Shown in pieces: positions 1 through 34,338 of a stretch of 64,000 nt of DNA; positions within the stretch are counted from its first letter, which is position 1, and every line of letters begins with the position of its first letter. The notes below the pieces were generated by a model. It did no database searches and was not told the origin of the DNA. It was given only the letters and a program-made list of their open reading frames with translations. Source of the DNA: Ascaris suum (lineage: Eukaryota; Nematoda; Chromadorea; Rhabditida; Ascarididae). Where the stretch lies: the NCBI GenBank assembly GCA_013433145.1, contig CM024179.1, forward strand, positions 3,706,501 to 3,770,500. The letters are read 5' to 3'. Made by a program: the position numbers and the translations under genes.

Positions 1-53
1 ATGAACCATCGATCCTATCTCTGCTCAGCTTAGCCTTAAATTGACCACGGACT

Positions 54-19327
<19,274 letters not shown>

Positions 19328-21417
19328 TTTATCACTTCGCTTTGATGGATAGAAAGAGGCTACCATAATAATTGTGCGCATATGCACATACTGCAAAACC
19401 ATCGTCGTTATTTCAAAGATTAGCATCCATTAAGGAAATACAACCTACAACAAAGGAGTTTTTTAAGCTAGAAAAACCACCAGTCAAGATCTCTGTTCTG
19501 CTCAGGAAGAAAAGAGTCGGCAGCTTGTACCGAAGAGAATATATCCATGCGACCAATTCACCTCCGCATTTTTGTACTGCCACTTCCATATCTGAGTGTG
19601 AATTTGGAATCACAGGTTCAGTGAGACTTGCAGGAAAGTTAGGTGCGCTGATTAGCCTTCATTGTAGAAGTGGTGTGAATCAGAGTAACAGTCACCAGTT
19701 GGTATGCCTTCCAATGGGTCTGCGGTACAGCGGAACAAGCGCAAGAATTCAACAGCTTAAATGAGTGTTTCGCGATTCGCAAACAATGACATGAGCATAC
19801 AAATTTCAAGATTGATAACTCTCAATATGGCCGCATCAATCAACCAATATAGAACCCATTCGACCGAGGAGCTTCATCTCAGGGGGCAGATTAAGCGGAA
19901 GCATCAACCTCATTTATAATACATCAGGCGGAGTGAGAGATAATTACGCGTCATATATGCACTAAGCGAGCGACATGCATGTCTTGTCTTGTTATCAATC
20001 GTTACAATCCTTACTGTCGTTTGTCGCTTACTGCTTTCTCAGAAGACATTATGAAATCTTTTATGCCTTCGGTTCGTAACTACCTAAGTCTCGAGTGACC
20101 TCTCCAATGTGGCGGTCATCGATCATCATCTGCTCTATTCTAATCAAAAGCGCATGATTATATTTCAACTCACATTGCACTCACCACGTCAAATGCAATC
20201 AGAAAAATACTTGAAAATTGAGTGCTGAAAAATGCGCATGCTCACGTTATATATATCCACCAAACATTTTTCATGTTTTTTTTACTTTTAAATTTTTCTG
20301 AAGCAGTAAATAGTGTCGTTTTTGAAAATGGGTCAACGATAGCTAAAAGTTCGTTAGGAAACTCACTTAATATGTATTCATCTGGGCGAGCCTTAAACGG
20401 CCATTCCAGCTCAAGTGATAATGCCGACAGATAAAGAAAGCAATCACTGCGGAGAAATGTAGCGTTTAAGGTCCATTGCAACCTTCAGATTTTATGAGGA
20501 AATGCGCTATTTCAACACACTGCCCTTAGGCATAGCATTCACTATACGACGTCATGCACACTATTAAATAACAATAGTCAAAAATGCATATTTGTTGTGG
20601 TCTTTGATCGTTGAGAACGTAAAATATGGGAAAATGATATTTCACTCGTAACTTTATTGCAGCTTGAGTGTGATCACCAGCCCGCATTAGTATTGAACAA
20701 CGATCGCGACGATCGTCTTCGTTCCACCTCTCTTTCCTCCACCTATCAGATAGACCATTTATGAAACGAGCTCTCAATGATTACAAAAAGAATTTCAGAG
20801 AGGAACCCGATTACTGGTGAGGTGAAAAGCCCACCTAAGGTGTCCGCTTGATCGACATTGCCTCGCTTATCCACCACGCCTCCATTATGCATCCAATCGA
20901 CTTTCAAAGCGGCTTATACTTTTTGCTACTGAATAACCTTCTCAACAAATATCTCTGAATGCATGTTATTTACTGTATAAATGCTTATGCTGCATACATT
21001 TACATTTGGCAACTATTATAATATCAATGACGCAATCTTTCTTTTAATGCACACAAAATTCCGCTCTCTTATATTGCAATTATATTGTTTTGCTCTTAAT
21101 AAACGTGCTCATTTGATGAGTTTTGAATGCGATGACAAATGCAAATCTCTAAAAAATGGAGAAGCTATGTTTGAGAAGCATTACGAAGAAAGAACTTACC
21201 AGTAAAATTCAACTCTTACAATACGATGAAAGAAAACTGATGAGGAGGATTATGATGGTGCACAAAATAACAATATGGAGGCATACAAGGCAAACTCATG
21301 ATTAAAATTATCGATGCGAAGTTTTTACTCGGAACGAAAATAATTCCAAGAATGCTTTTTTTATTAATTATTTATTTATTTATTTCAGTGCAGCAAAATG
21401 CACAATTATACGTAAAG

Positions 21418-21870
21418 TGTGTGAACGTGAGAAGCAAGAAAGACAGCAGAGTTCACAGTGGCAAACAACAGCAAAATGCGAAAAGAAAAACAAATCGTCC
21501 ACATCGCAACAGTGAGGACATGTAGACATTCAATACATAGCAAGAACAAAACGGCTCAACCGAAGTTTGAAAGATGGAGCGTGCGCATTAACGATATCGG
21601 CAGGAAGCAGTTTCCGGGTGTACAACTCGAAAGAGGAAAACTTGTATAGGCATCGTCTGTGCTATAACATTTTTTGGTGAGCTCAATTGACACCTATGTC
21701 AACTGAGGAGCGGGGCAAACTGAAACATTGCTAAGAACTGAAATATTGGGCACAGTTTAGTACGATTCTAAGTTAAGGAAGATTTGATTGGTTCGAAGAA
21801 CGATAGGAGGTGCAGAGAGCGATACAAATGGAGCGCTCCTGGATATTCTCTAACAACTTGGCATAAAAAC
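21418..21870 (-). mobile_element. Decayed non-LTR retrotransposon (LINE) 3' end
   Basis: Read on the minus strand, the C-terminal part of a LINE reverse transcriptase is visible in broken frames. A segment related to the D-I-x-L-L-E-x-V-Q thumb-domain motif lies near 21,840, and LLPADIVNAHAPSFKLRL near 21,560-21,610 matches the usual W-N-x-L-P..VV.A.S...FK..L tail motif. The same layout appears at 44.5-45.9 kb, with matching nucleotides such as ACATTCTCTAGCAACTTG versus ATATTCTCTAACAACTTG. Frames are destroyed, so this is a dead fragment. Confidence 0.6.
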
Positions 21871-23896
21871 CAAACATGGAGACAATGGAGAAGCAAATTT
21901 CACAAATTTTCGAATTAGTGAGAAAGTTTTCCTTTGCAATAATCTCTTAATTCTTATCGAAGTAAGTTTTAAATTTTTGTCTATGAAAGATGATTAAATA
22001 CCGATATTTATAAGAGCCCATCAGAAATGGGGTTTGCCGATTTATAGTTCATTTGTTCACTTCGGCATATATCCGAATGTTTTAAATTGATTTAAAAAAA
22101 TATTTATCACATGATCTTAATACTGAAATATCCATTTTCATTTTCACCTTTCAGTTATCAAATTTACATAGAATTTCCAAAATTGAAGTTTTTAATTCCC
22201 GCATGTCATATAGGAAATTGAATAGATGCCCACATTAGTCATTTTCGAAATAGTGCGTTTGCATCTCGAGATGTGATTAAGAGATTGAAAGGAAAGCAGC
22301 GTCGATGGCATTGTAAACGACATCGGCTAAGGAGCAGCTGCTCGTTTCCTATATGCGCAATATTCTTCATTTCCACATAACAATTACGCGTTTAAGCACC
22401 GCACTGTTCCGATCGCTAATAGAACATTTTCCCATCAAGGATATAATCAACGTTTTCCGTCTTCTCGGGATTGCGCCCTTTTTAGATGATCAAAGATTCC
22501 TCACTAAAGTTTCTCGTTCATAGGAGATTCCAGAAGAAATCGGCTATCGTAATCATCAAACTCCTCCTTCTGACATCCCCCATTGGCAAATATGTATTTA
22601 GTTTGCGAGTGATCTGTTGCTGCTGAATTCAACAAAACTATTCACTAGCGAAAAGCAATTGAACACCGAATACAACCACATTGCGAAGATGCCATTGTGA
22701 AGATGGAGCCGAAGCTGACAAAAGCACAGGAACGAAAATCCTAGCCTGAGCTTACAGAATTTGCTCTAGCTTTAGGAATTCGATGCTCCAATTTTGAGTT
22801 CCTTGGTTTCATGCGCAACACTACTTGGATTCACATAGCGAAGGACTGTGCTTGCAAAGGATGAGAAAATCCGAGAGCCATTTACGTCTTCCCGAAGCGT
22901 TTTGATGACGCCTTTGTAAAAAGGCAGAGTAGCTTTCAATAATAATGGCGCATTGCATCAAATACTAATACAGCAATTCATCACGTATAAAACCAACTGA
23001 AAAAGAAAATTTTCCAACCGATGTTCTAAAGTAAAATGCTCGTTTTTCAGGAAAATATTCAAAAATTATTCATTCTCGCAAAAGATCCACAAAATTTCTT
23101 CGAGAAGGTACATTTCTTTTATCAAGGGATACTGAATTATGCTTATGAAATAACTTACACTAAAAACATAGCGTGTTTGCCATTCTGTAAAATGAAAACC
23201 TATTCATTAACGCTAAAAGCATGTTAATATCATCGCGCCTTCATGACCGTTTATCAATGAATATTGGCAATCATCGATGAGTTGACTTCCGGTTAACGGG
23301 AAGCTAGGCTAGGTCACGTCATTGCTAACACATCACCCGATATGACATCGGCAATCTCTATATCTGAATGCGTATCTACGTATATATCTGTGCGCACATT
23401 CATCGATGCTAATGTTTCCTGTCTATGACAGCATCGGTTCACATTACTAACGAAAATGCCATTCTTTAAAACGTTTCACTTATCGTGACTTTGTGCTGAA
23501 CTTCGCGGATACTTACAGCACTGCTTGCTAAAATAGATCGCTAAAATGGTGAATGACGGTTATCGCCTTCCATCTCCTCAAGTCGTTCCATTTAATCCCT
23601 CCCAAAAAGAAAACAGAAATTTTTTTCTGGTTTTTAAAAGAAGAAGTGGAGTTGGGAAAAATCACTTTATTTCAGGAAGGATTTTACGCCGCACTTTTAT
23701 CGCATACAGGACTACTAAAGATATACTTGAACAACGCCCAGTGCTAATTTTCTGGTAACGATTCACATATATTTTTATGGATATGCCGTCATGTAGATCT
23801 GGAAACATGTTACCGATGAGTATTTAGTAGATCAAGGTTCAAAGATTTGTCAGGATAGACGTACGGGAAATGGAACATCAGCTATTTACGCAGTGG

Positions 23897-23923
23897 AGGG
23901 GAAGGGGGGGGGGGGGGAGGGTG
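23897..23923 (+). repeat. Poly-G tract (G14 core)
   Basis: A G4-AA-G14-A-G3 run, able to form a G-quadruplex on the plus strand. No gene is adjacent. Confidence 0.9.
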
Positions 23924-24380
23924 CAAGGACGGGAATACCGCTGCAAGACGCATCGCCAAAATTCAAAGCGCTCTTAAGAGATAGTACCCCTCAATAGCAA
24001 TGGTGAATATAAATGAGGTATATTTAGAATTCAAATGGCTGCTAAACTATAATTTAATAAATATTTGTTTAGCTCACTGTCGAAAAAAACTTGGTGCAAC
24101 CATAAGGATAATTTTGAGTTACACATGCGGATGACATTCTCATAACTCCTTTCTGCTTTTTAATAAATTTCACGGAGCGATCATCTCTTCGTTAGTATTT
24201 GTCAGTCGTTTTTAAACGAAATGTATAGTTCACTGTTTTATAAGCAACAATCTCGGGACCAAAATTTACGATGCTCTGCGCAGATGAAAATATGCGTTCC
24301 GCTATTCGGCCAAAACTCGCAGTATGCTGTTTTAACAAAAATTCATGGCATGCAGTTTCGACCAAAGTTTGAGGTATACC

Positions 24381-24436
24381 GTATTTATTTACTTATTTAC
24401 TTATCTATTTATTTATTTTATTTTATTTATTTCTGC
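24381..24436 (+). repeat. (TTTA)n tract
   Basis: Imperfect TTTA/TTTAC/TTTAT repeats, similar in type to those at 17.5 and 44.5 kb. Probably a retroelement tail or a simple repeat. Confidence 0.65.
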
Positions 24437-24629
24437 GGTCTTTCTTGGAGAGTCACTCCGCCTCGTTGCAGGTGAGCCTCTACTTTTTGCATGTTTCTTG
24501 TGTGAAGTTTTTTGAAATCAACGCATGTCGACGATATTTTCGGATTTCGGAAATAGAAATTGAAAGGTGAAATTGTTTGGAACGTTATATTTATATGCGC
24601 CGTAGTTGATAAGTTTCGCGATCACTGAA

Positions 24630-25325
24630 AAGATGGTGAAACCGTTAGAAATTTCGCGCTACTGGAGAAGTTTTTCGCCAGAATTGTTGAGATCTATCCG
24701 CTGTTTGTAGCTCACTGCAAGAAAGTTTGCTATATTGTTCTATATCCGAATATTGGCCAAATTCTGATCATCCCTGAATCTTGCCGCAGTAGTACAATCC
24801 TTTCAGCCTCCTTCTTCGGTAAAGTGAAGCTGGAGGGATGGAGGAGAAAAATGGGCTTGGTGACCCCAGGGTAATTGCGCATATGCGGCAACTCCAACTG
24901 GTTATAGTAGAACAACGCAGTCGCTTCTTCTGTCACAAAGATATAACTGCAGATCAGCATTCTGCACTTTGTGCTGAATTTGCACAGGTAAGATTTCATT
25001 CAAATGCGCGTTTGTATGCCGGTGTCCACTATTTTAAAATACTTTCTGTATGAGATATTGGCACTTATAAGTAGGGATGGCGAAACCGTTAGAAATTACC
25101 TTGAAATTCAGTTCCTCCTTCCACCATTGCCTATGGTCATGGAGCGGATTTTCAGATGAGAAATTTGAGAACCGATTGATCAACGAAGCGTGCAAGCAGA
25201 GAGGCCTTCTTTCAATGTCTCTAAGCATAGAAGCAGCCGTTGATTCAGTTACTTGAGCTGTAAAAGTCCTGTGCTGTTTCGATCCTTTCAGCAGAGGCTT
25301 CTTCTTACCAAAGCAGATGAAGCAG
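24630..25325. repeat. Degenerate direct repeat, period ~440 bp
   Basis: GATGGTGAAACCGTTAGAAA at about 24,633 recurs as GATGGCGAAACCGTTAGAAA at about 25,076. Downstream, CCTTTCAGC plus a TTCTTC-rich block recurs at the same relative offset (about 24,798 and 25,285). The two copies look like old tandem copies of an unidentified element. Confidence 0.35.
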
Positions 25326-26057
25326 TGAATGGTTCCAGTTACCCATTTCCACAAATTCCCTTAAAAAATGTTCGTGACCTTTTATCCAAACCTCATAAAA
25401 TCTGCATTCTATTGGGATTTTTAAACGTTCATTGGCTATTTACAGTTTTGGTTATAATGTACTTCGCTTCATTGAAAGTCGATGCTCTACACTCAAGATT
25501 GCTTCAATAAAGCTTCGTTAGTTATAATTGTTGTTGCGAAAGTCGACGTTTTTTATTTTGCGATTGGAATGATATGAATAGGCATTTCAGGCAGAGAGCT
25601 ACTACTTTCTGCTCTTTATGGCATGTAATAATTTCGTAAATATGAATTTAAGCACACTCATTCCTTTCATGCGGCCAATTATGGCCAAATTACACATAAT
25701 AGGGATATTCGACTTGAATGAAGTTTAAAAGTTAAGAGTGTGAACTGAGACTCCATAAAAAAAGGAATCAATTCCTAGAATGTGACTTTTCTCAGAAAAA
25801 CGAGATGGCTTCAAGCATAGAATTCGAGCTGACTCAATTCGGTTCTCGATGCAATCATAAAATGAGTACGAAGAAAAAAAAAGCGTAATAAAGGCAAGGT
25901 TCCATTGTAACACGCTCTCATTTACGAAACCCTGGAATATGGCGGAAAGTAGATGTTTTATCATCGGAAGGAGTGCCGAAATTGTAGTAAATTTCTTTAG
26001 GTTCTCCTGTTTCATTAAGGACTGCAGAAATGATTTTTTTTGGCAGCTTCGGATAGC

Positions 26058-26358
26058 GCCTCTTCCATCTCCCTCTCAAAACAAGAAGGAATTTAACGCG
26101 AATAGAAGAAAATGAGAAACAGGATCGGAGAACTAAATCTTTCGTGGCTGATGACCGGAAAACGCGATCAAACCGGGAGGATGGGGAATTCAAAAAGTGA
26201 GTGTTGCAATACAGATTCATCACCTCGTCAGACCAGCATTCTTAACGAATCACTCCGTTTACAGCGAAAGTGGAGAACTTTGCCAAAAGGGCTGGCAGAT
26301 ATGCGCTTCTGCCACTCCATTCATAAGGATATCAGCATCGCAAATTACCAACAAATAA
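26058..26358 (+). CDS. Possible small two-exon gene (3' part), unrecognised
   Basis: A frame open from just after a TAG at about 26,055 reads a charged peptide (including RRTKSFVADDRKTRSNRED) up to donor GTGAGT at 26,197. After a 68-nt intron ending TTTACAG, a phase-2-compatible exon (26,265-26,358) continues with ESGELCQKGWQICASATP and ends at TAA. The short intron, strong donor and matching phase argue for a real junction. No start exon was found, and antisense and other frames are also partly open. I recognise no domain. Confidence 0.3.
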
Positions 26359-29300
26359 TAAATCATATTCAATAATGGTTTATAGTTCGATCAAAATGAC
26401 TGCTCGCGAATATCTTCCAGTAATTTGTTTAACTGAATATCCAAATCTCAAGGCTGTAAAATGTAAGCAAATAGGTTGTGAAAAGTATACAAATCTTTGG
26501 TCGCAGCAAACGACTGCAACGTATTTCGAAGCTGTAGTACCGGTCATACGTAGCAAGTTTCGTGATTCCAACTACAGTTGTGTCTGACTTGATACTGGCA
26601 TACAGACAGACATACTTAGGCAGATATAAATGCAAGTAGATAGAGACAATCTTAGTATATTGTGCAATAAAATGCTAATTTGCAAAATCGAATATCCAGG
26701 AAGTGTTCCAATAACACAAAGAAGTCATGCTGAAGCTTTGCTGAAGAAACAATTATCAACACGACAAATGTTGTGAAGAAGATGGCTTCTGACGCCATTT
26801 GTGAATATTTCAAATTCAAATCAAGAAGAGCAAGTGCTATCATATTCTGTTAGCATTATTTCTGATAGAGTGTTATACGTGATCAATTATTTGAATAGTT
26901 GGAGTTTGCTTACAAAAGCGGAGTAAACTTTCGCCCTCTCTCTCAGAAAGCTTTCTCGTAATCAAAGCCAACATAAAAGTTATTAAAATTTGGCACATAA
27001 TCCCAACGCAAGTTTTCCAAGGTAATATTAGTGAGATATTAGAGAGAGGCCAAAGCTGTGAAAATGATGAGGGTAATTCAGAAATTTCAGCCATATATAG
27101 TTGTAATTTCAATGGGCACGATAATGGTAGGCGAAGTGGTAAAACAAAGATCGTTGCTCCGATAGAGAAAAACTTCCTTTCGCATTTTGGATGTTTTTTG
27201 AGAAAGTTTTTGCCGTACATCTTTCATATTTTATGCACTTTTCACAGTAGTGATATATTGCATAATTTGTGTTGGTGTCTTTAGCTTCCTAATTATCTTA
27301 CTTTTTTCGATTCTGGATTTTGAGATCAATAAAAAGCAGCCAAGGAATCGAAGCAGAAGTAATTCCTGATACGTTTGCAGCTTCGAGAAAAAAGAATCAG
27401 CCTTATGACTGCGACTTTTGCCGGAGCAGTGAGGCTAACTCCTATAGTCTCGGAGTCAGGTGGGGAATTGATTCATGAATTGGCTTTTCAAGGCTACCCT
27501 ACCTATTATCGACCATCTATCCACGAGGCCCATTAAACAGCTGGAACAAACCTTCTACCAGTTTTCGCGCTTAGTGTGTTGCAGTGATAATTTCTCAGTA
27601 GCAGGTTTAAGGAGACAGCAGCCCAGGATCAAGTGTGGATCAAGTGATCAAGTGTATTTTCGGAACTGTTCATTGAAAGCGATCATCTTTTTGCTTGGAA
27701 GAATGTTGCTCCATGAATAACAAAGTTTTTTTTTCTTCATATGAACAAAAGCATTGAATGTGATTGACTGCAACGCTCTTTTGACAGCAATTTGAAATTA
27801 ACTGCAGCAAGAGGACTTTCATAGAATGCGCCAAACAACGCCGAAGAAACGAACTATTTTGCGCACGCAACCTCCTCAGGGGCTCTTTTTTGTCGAACAT
27901 GTTGACGATTGTGTACGGCTCAATGTGGAATTCTTTTTGCTTTGTACTTTTTCAGCCAAAAATAATTATTTCTCAATTCTGTCTAATTCAACGCTTTTTT
28001 TGCACATTTTATCGAATTTTTGTGGAAATTTTCCCAGTAGCATTTTTCAATGAAACATGAAAGTATTGCACGAATCAAGTGCATGCCCACAACATTCGTG
28101 ATCTTTATCGAAGTCAGGCTGCTCGGCTAAAAGTCAAATTTAAAAGTATTCTCGTTGAGAATCTATATAATTTTGTATTTTTGAATTTATTTTTACTAAC
28201 GATTTTCATATTAAGGGTACAATAATTTTCAGTACTAAGGAACTTATGAGGTTGGAGCGCTTGCCTTCGATCGATGCTTCGAATATGCCCTGAGTGAGCA
28301 CTAAACGTCGTTCGATATTTTCGAGTTGATGATTTAAATAGCATATGCTTAATGAACATTGCAAGGCGCTCAAATGTTCTGGCAGAATTGTGTCATTGCA
28401 TTGATTGTATTACTATCATAGCAGTGATAAAAAGTAACAGAAATCCTTATTGACTTCTGAGAAGAGTAACATTGCTTTTCCACTGACCATTGCAACGTCA
28501 GATGGTTTCAAAAAATTCCGGGTGCACTACACCTATACAACATAATTGGTAATTAATTTCTATAGTATCAACCAAGTCTCAATGAACCCAATGATCTCCT
28601 TTAGTCGCACAACCGTATTGTTAAAGGCGTTTCAATCTTACGAAAATTTTCGTCAAAGTCATTTATATAAGTTGTCAACTCTTTCACAGCATCAAAACCA
28701 TTTCATTTTTTCATCCATTATTTCTATCATTTTCCCGATAGAAGAAATTACTCATCAATTATTAAGACAAATAAACAATGAAGGAAATTATTTGCAACAG
28801 CCATAGGTTTACGGCTACAAAAAGAATTGCTGACAAATGAGACTCGCAGATGCAAAAAAAAATTATAATTATTATTTATAGTTATTATATTTATTATCTC
28901 AAAACATAATTGTACACAGTTAGTATATATGCACTTTTGGATTCTCATCATCTCACGAACCACTTGCAGAAATTGCCAACACATAATAAAATTTGCGAAA
29001 TAATAGAGGACGTTTTAAGTACCTCAATCCCTCGTACAGATGTTCTACAAAGCATTTGTTTTTTTTAACATCTTACGTTGAAAAAGGGCACTACGACGAT
29101 GTCGTCATAACGCGCTTTTGTGCATATACTTGTGTATATCTTTTCATCCGTGGTATATATGCACCTGTCTGTATATCTATTGAGCGATTTTAGCTCCGCA
29201 ACCGCTCACTTCTGGAGTATGAAATTTGGTGCTATAATGCATGCCATAAGACAACTTTTTATACCATAATATTCATCACGGTCTGTCAGCATCGAAGGAA

Positions 29301-30174
29301 AGTGTGGACAATGCGGAGGAAAGGTGCCTAGATTTCGCACTTTTCGACTTTCATTCTGAACTGCTCGGATTTCAGTGAATCGGAGCAGCTAAAATTTGAA
29401 TGCAACATTTTGCGTATAATATTTCTTGCTGTAAAATTGTGGAACTGGTTGGTTAGGGAGGATCGCATGTATTCAGGTGTATAGTGGCAGCTCATCCTGC
29501 ACACCTTCCGAACACCTTGCAAAGTTATCGACGTAAAATGAAGGCCGGACAGTGTGAAAAACTTGCAAAAACTCATGTCACTATATTTGTGCACACTTGA
29601 TCGCTGAACAGAAGTCAAGGGTGAGAGACTATTCCATGGTCCATGTTTATCATGGGTTTTCATATCTTCAGCTTCAGTGGCTAAGGATACTTGACCAATG
29701 AGTGGACACATATGCATATATGCGCATAAGTCATTACCATATTGCGCTTTTGCCAAGTAAATTTTCCCATTGTGAGAACTGATGAGGGAGCGCTCAACGC
29801 ATTATTGCTCAGTCAATTGCAAGCATTGTTTGCGAATTCTCCGTTGCATTTAAAAAGTCGTTCAGCCTCGCTTCGCTCACATTATCGTTAAGAGAAAATT
29901 ATCAACTCATTATCTCATATGAAATGAAGCAGAAATGCGTTGACTGCCCTAAGTGAGTGACGCGTATTTCGCTCGTCTAAATTAAAGTCTCATCTGCGAA
30001 TGTGTTTGTCAATTTGCTTCTGTCATTTGTCAGTTCCATTAGAAATTCTTTTACGCTTTTAAGCGCCATCGATGTTTATCGAAAATAGCCATATTTCTCT
30101 TAAGTCTCGTTTTATATTCTAGTTACATTCTCTTAATTTCTCATGTATTTATTCTTTGTCCTTAACTTCTGTAT

Positions 30175-30328
<154 letters not shown>

Positions 30329-31451
30329 TGGAAGCGAAGACACGAAGAATATGAATGAATGAAATGAATTTTAGCGAGCGAATTTGATAAAATTTAGTGA
30401 ATTAGGTGCATAAAATTTTTCAGTAGCTACTGGGGATAACATGAAGAATAATAAGCAAGCGCAACCATGTATTAAAGGGTAGCAGGTGGGAGTGGATGAC
30501 GGAATTCTATTATATGTGCTCAAGTGTATTGTCTGTGGAAAATGAGCTCAACAAGAGGCAACGGCAATGCTCTCGGAAGCACGCAAAAGAATGCAAAAAG
30601 CGTCGTGTTTGGATTATTTATTTGCCTGCTTGAGCAAAGATGGCGTTTCCATAGGTGGGCTCAACAACTGCCCCTTAATTCGTGCAGTTCTGCTGCATTT
30701 GATCTCAATAAACTCACTCCGTCTGAGATTCTTATGAATCTTTCTTTGCTAATATTTCTTCGATTTATGATGACTGTATATTAAGACTTGAGCGCTTGTT
30801 ATCTTGTCAACTCACCTCTTGAATAATGTTTGAATGAATAATACTGCAGCGTTTCACGTGCTTCAAATCAATGTTTGGTGGAAAGTGCTCGTGGAATTTT
30901 TTCCAAACTTCACAATTAATGTTAAAACAGAAAGTTCAACACATCTTAACAGTTCTGATCCTTATCTCACAAAACAAACAGAACCATAAATCACATCGTC
31001 CAATTATAAAATCATCATGGTTTCATTAGCATGCAATAATTTCTGTAATTTATCCAATCGCCTCTTCGTTTATTTGCGCATTTAACTGCCGATGCAAACG
31101 ACTCACAGCCAACTTATTTTTGCTTTCCCGAAAGGGTGAATTTAACTAGCCATATAACAAATATATTCACAGTCGTCCTAGGACCCGATAATTTTGAGTG
31201 CATTTTATCGGTGCATCATAATTTTACCTCGTATGAGATCCATGAAAAGGAATGTGGAAATATAATACCCAGTCGTAAATGTTTTTGGATGCTTCAACAT
31301 GTTAAGCATTTTACCGACTATGCGATTCAGGCTGTATATAAGATGCTTTAATGCACAAACACCTCTCGTCATCTGCTTTTTCGAATCTTGACGTCGATTC
31401 TCGTTTGCTGCTCCAAACATTTTTGTAGAACTAAAAGCTTTGCAGTATCTT

Positions 31452-31957
<506 letters not shown>

Positions 31958-32174
31958 CGTTTATGCTTGAGTGCGTAATGTAAGAGTATCTGTGCTGCAA
32001 ATAATGGGTGTGCCAATCTTGCAATATGTTGGAATGCTTCGAAAACCCTTCATTAGCATGCGGATGCGCGTCGAAGTGCTTTCATCATCATCAACTGTCT
32101 AGTGGTGGTTTCCTTTCTCAAGTATATCAGGTGCGCACCTCTAAAATGAAATTCACAAGCGCAAGTATAAGCTC

Positions 32175-32627
32175 TTGAACAAGTCTGATTGTTCCGCATT
32201 GCCTTTGTTGTTATTATTTTATTTTTATATGTGGATATGCCCCATCAGATCGGCAGATCTTAATGCTTTTTACTTTGAAACGAGAAATTTTTTCTCCAAT
32301 TCAATGAAAGATTCATCAGAAAGAGGTCATTTAAACGATGGTTTGAGGGAGATTACCTCTTCAATTCTTGTGTGGCTTCTCTTCATCTTGGTCAAGTGTG
32401 TTGTGATGGTGTCGAGCATTAGCATCATATTTTGCCCGTCTGCCGCTGATTTCACCTCTCTAAACCAGAGAGAATTGTCGGTGAAATTTGATGTGAATAT
32501 GTTATCGACATTTTCACGTAATCTTCTGCGCTCAGTTTTCTTTCATTTTCTTTTGATTTTCCTTAGGAGTTATGAACGCTTAGAGACGATACGGCATTTT
32601 TGGTGGCATTTCGTTTTATCGATTTAA
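32175..32627 (+). CDS. 150-codon ORF with hydrophobic segments, unrecognised
   Basis: An ATG-to-TAA frame. The N-terminus (residues ~8-24, LPLLLLFYFYMWICP) resembles a signal peptide or membrane anchor. A second hydrophobic stretch lies at residues ~66-90 and a third, Phe/Leu-rich, at ~118-130. No conserved motif was seen and no flanking splice sites stand out. T-rich sequence readily yields such hydrophobic frames, so chance is a serious alternative. Confidence 0.22.
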   Translation: MNKSDCSALPLLLLFYFYMWICPIRSADLNAFYFETRNFFSNSMKDSSERGHLNDGLREITSSILVWLLFILVKCVVMVSSISIIFCPSAADFTSLNQRELSVKFDVNMLSTFSRNLLRSVFFHFLLIFLRSYERLETIRHFWWHFVLSI

Positions 32628-34338
32628 ACAAGCGGTGTGAAATGCAAACAAACGGTATGAAATGCACCGTTTTATATTAGAATTCGCATAGCCGATCAGT
32701 CATATGAGAAAATGTTATATCACGAATTCTTGTATATTAATGTGGCTCATTGATCTATTCAACGATATTTCAATAATTCTGCATCATCCGTGCATCTGTG
32801 ACAAGCACTGTACTCCGCTTTAAACGCGCTTTAATGTCTGATGGGAAATTACTTTCATAAAATAAAACAGACTTCATTTCATGCTAAATCGATGCAGAAA
32901 GTTTCTAGCACGCATGTTGAAATGTTTGGAAGCGATACTGAATTCGCCTTTATGAGGATATTTTTAGGACCTTGCTTGAATGCAGCATCTCTTATGAATT
33001 ATCACAGCCCAAGATCGATCAGCAAATTCACAGCGCCAACAAGGTTTGCTTCTCAGCCTTTCGGGAACGAGGGTGGAGAAAAAGAAGAAAGAGGGAGGGG
33101 AGAGAGGGAGTTGAATTTTAATGCACTCTTTCGACCATTATGGAAGAATTGCTTGGCATACAGTATATACTGACCGTCGGTGATCATGCGAAATGCGAAA
33201 CTCTCTGCTTGAAGGTACGTTCATGAAAAGCCAGAAATTCTTATACTGAAATCAACTCGCGAGTTTAGCCATTAGAATACCGGAAACTGCTCCTACTGAA
33301 ATTTGCAACTTAATCTCTCATGTTTTTGGAATTGAATCGAACAGCCGACTCATTTGAAGCTGCGAGCCGTGCACACAATATCCATATTCGTGATAAAGGG
33401 TTTTTCCATCCGCAATAATTGCTTGATTTTTTAAATATACTTGTAATTATAGCACAAACGTTCAAAGATTCAGTGCCTAAAGTATGTTTAATATCAGGCA
33501 TAGAAGTTTACGGCTCATATGTGAAATGAAACATTGAAGCGTGAAAGGGAGATTATTTGGAGTTAAAAAGAGAAGCTGCAAGCGGTTCGACATTCTCGAA
33601 TCAAAGATCGAAATAAGCACTCGCGCATGGATGGCATTTGCTTGCAGCGAAAAGCAACAAGGAAATTTCTTTGACATCTATCTCCTAGGTGCCCACTAAA
33701 ATTTGGAGCACTCAAGTCTGACAATTTTCAGAAATTGAGGGAAACTGATCACTGAACACGGGCTATCTGTTGCAATTGTATATGCATGTATTACAGTAGA
33801 TGTCCTTGATCATTTTTTACAACTACACACTGAGTAAAATTATTAATGAGCTACAACACAGTATAATCGAAATTCCCATTTACCATGAAAATACCGCGAA
33901 CGCCATGAGTTGCTCTTCAACTCATGGCAGAAAGTAAGAGGATAAGGTACTCTACTGCGGAGTTACTTCTCCATTTGAAGGTAACCTAGAATAGACCCAT
34001 GTGCACTTTCAGAGGTTCTGCTTTCAATAACTATCGAGCTTCACTGAAAACAACCAAGACTATTTGAGTTGCGTAGGCGATTCTCCGCTGCAGCGAAGTA
34101 CCTCTTATGATTTTATACTCCTGGATGTTTTCCTACGCTTTTTAAAACCGTTCAATCCAGTTTGAGCTTTGTTGACATTCCATGAAATTTGCTGTAATCC
34201 TGTCTGGATTGTCCGCATAAGACTTGGCCTAGTCCATTTTGAGCTTTGTTGAATGCCTTCCCGGTCACAATTCCTTGGTTGGTAGGAATCATTTTCAGTT
34301 TATTCGTGACAGCTTTCAACACAGGCAAATAATGGGCT

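Noticed and set aside
19372..19764. 130-codon plus-strand ORF just after the first gene
   Set aside because: No splice link to exon 2, which ends in a stop; no recognisable motif; overlapped by an antisense ORF.
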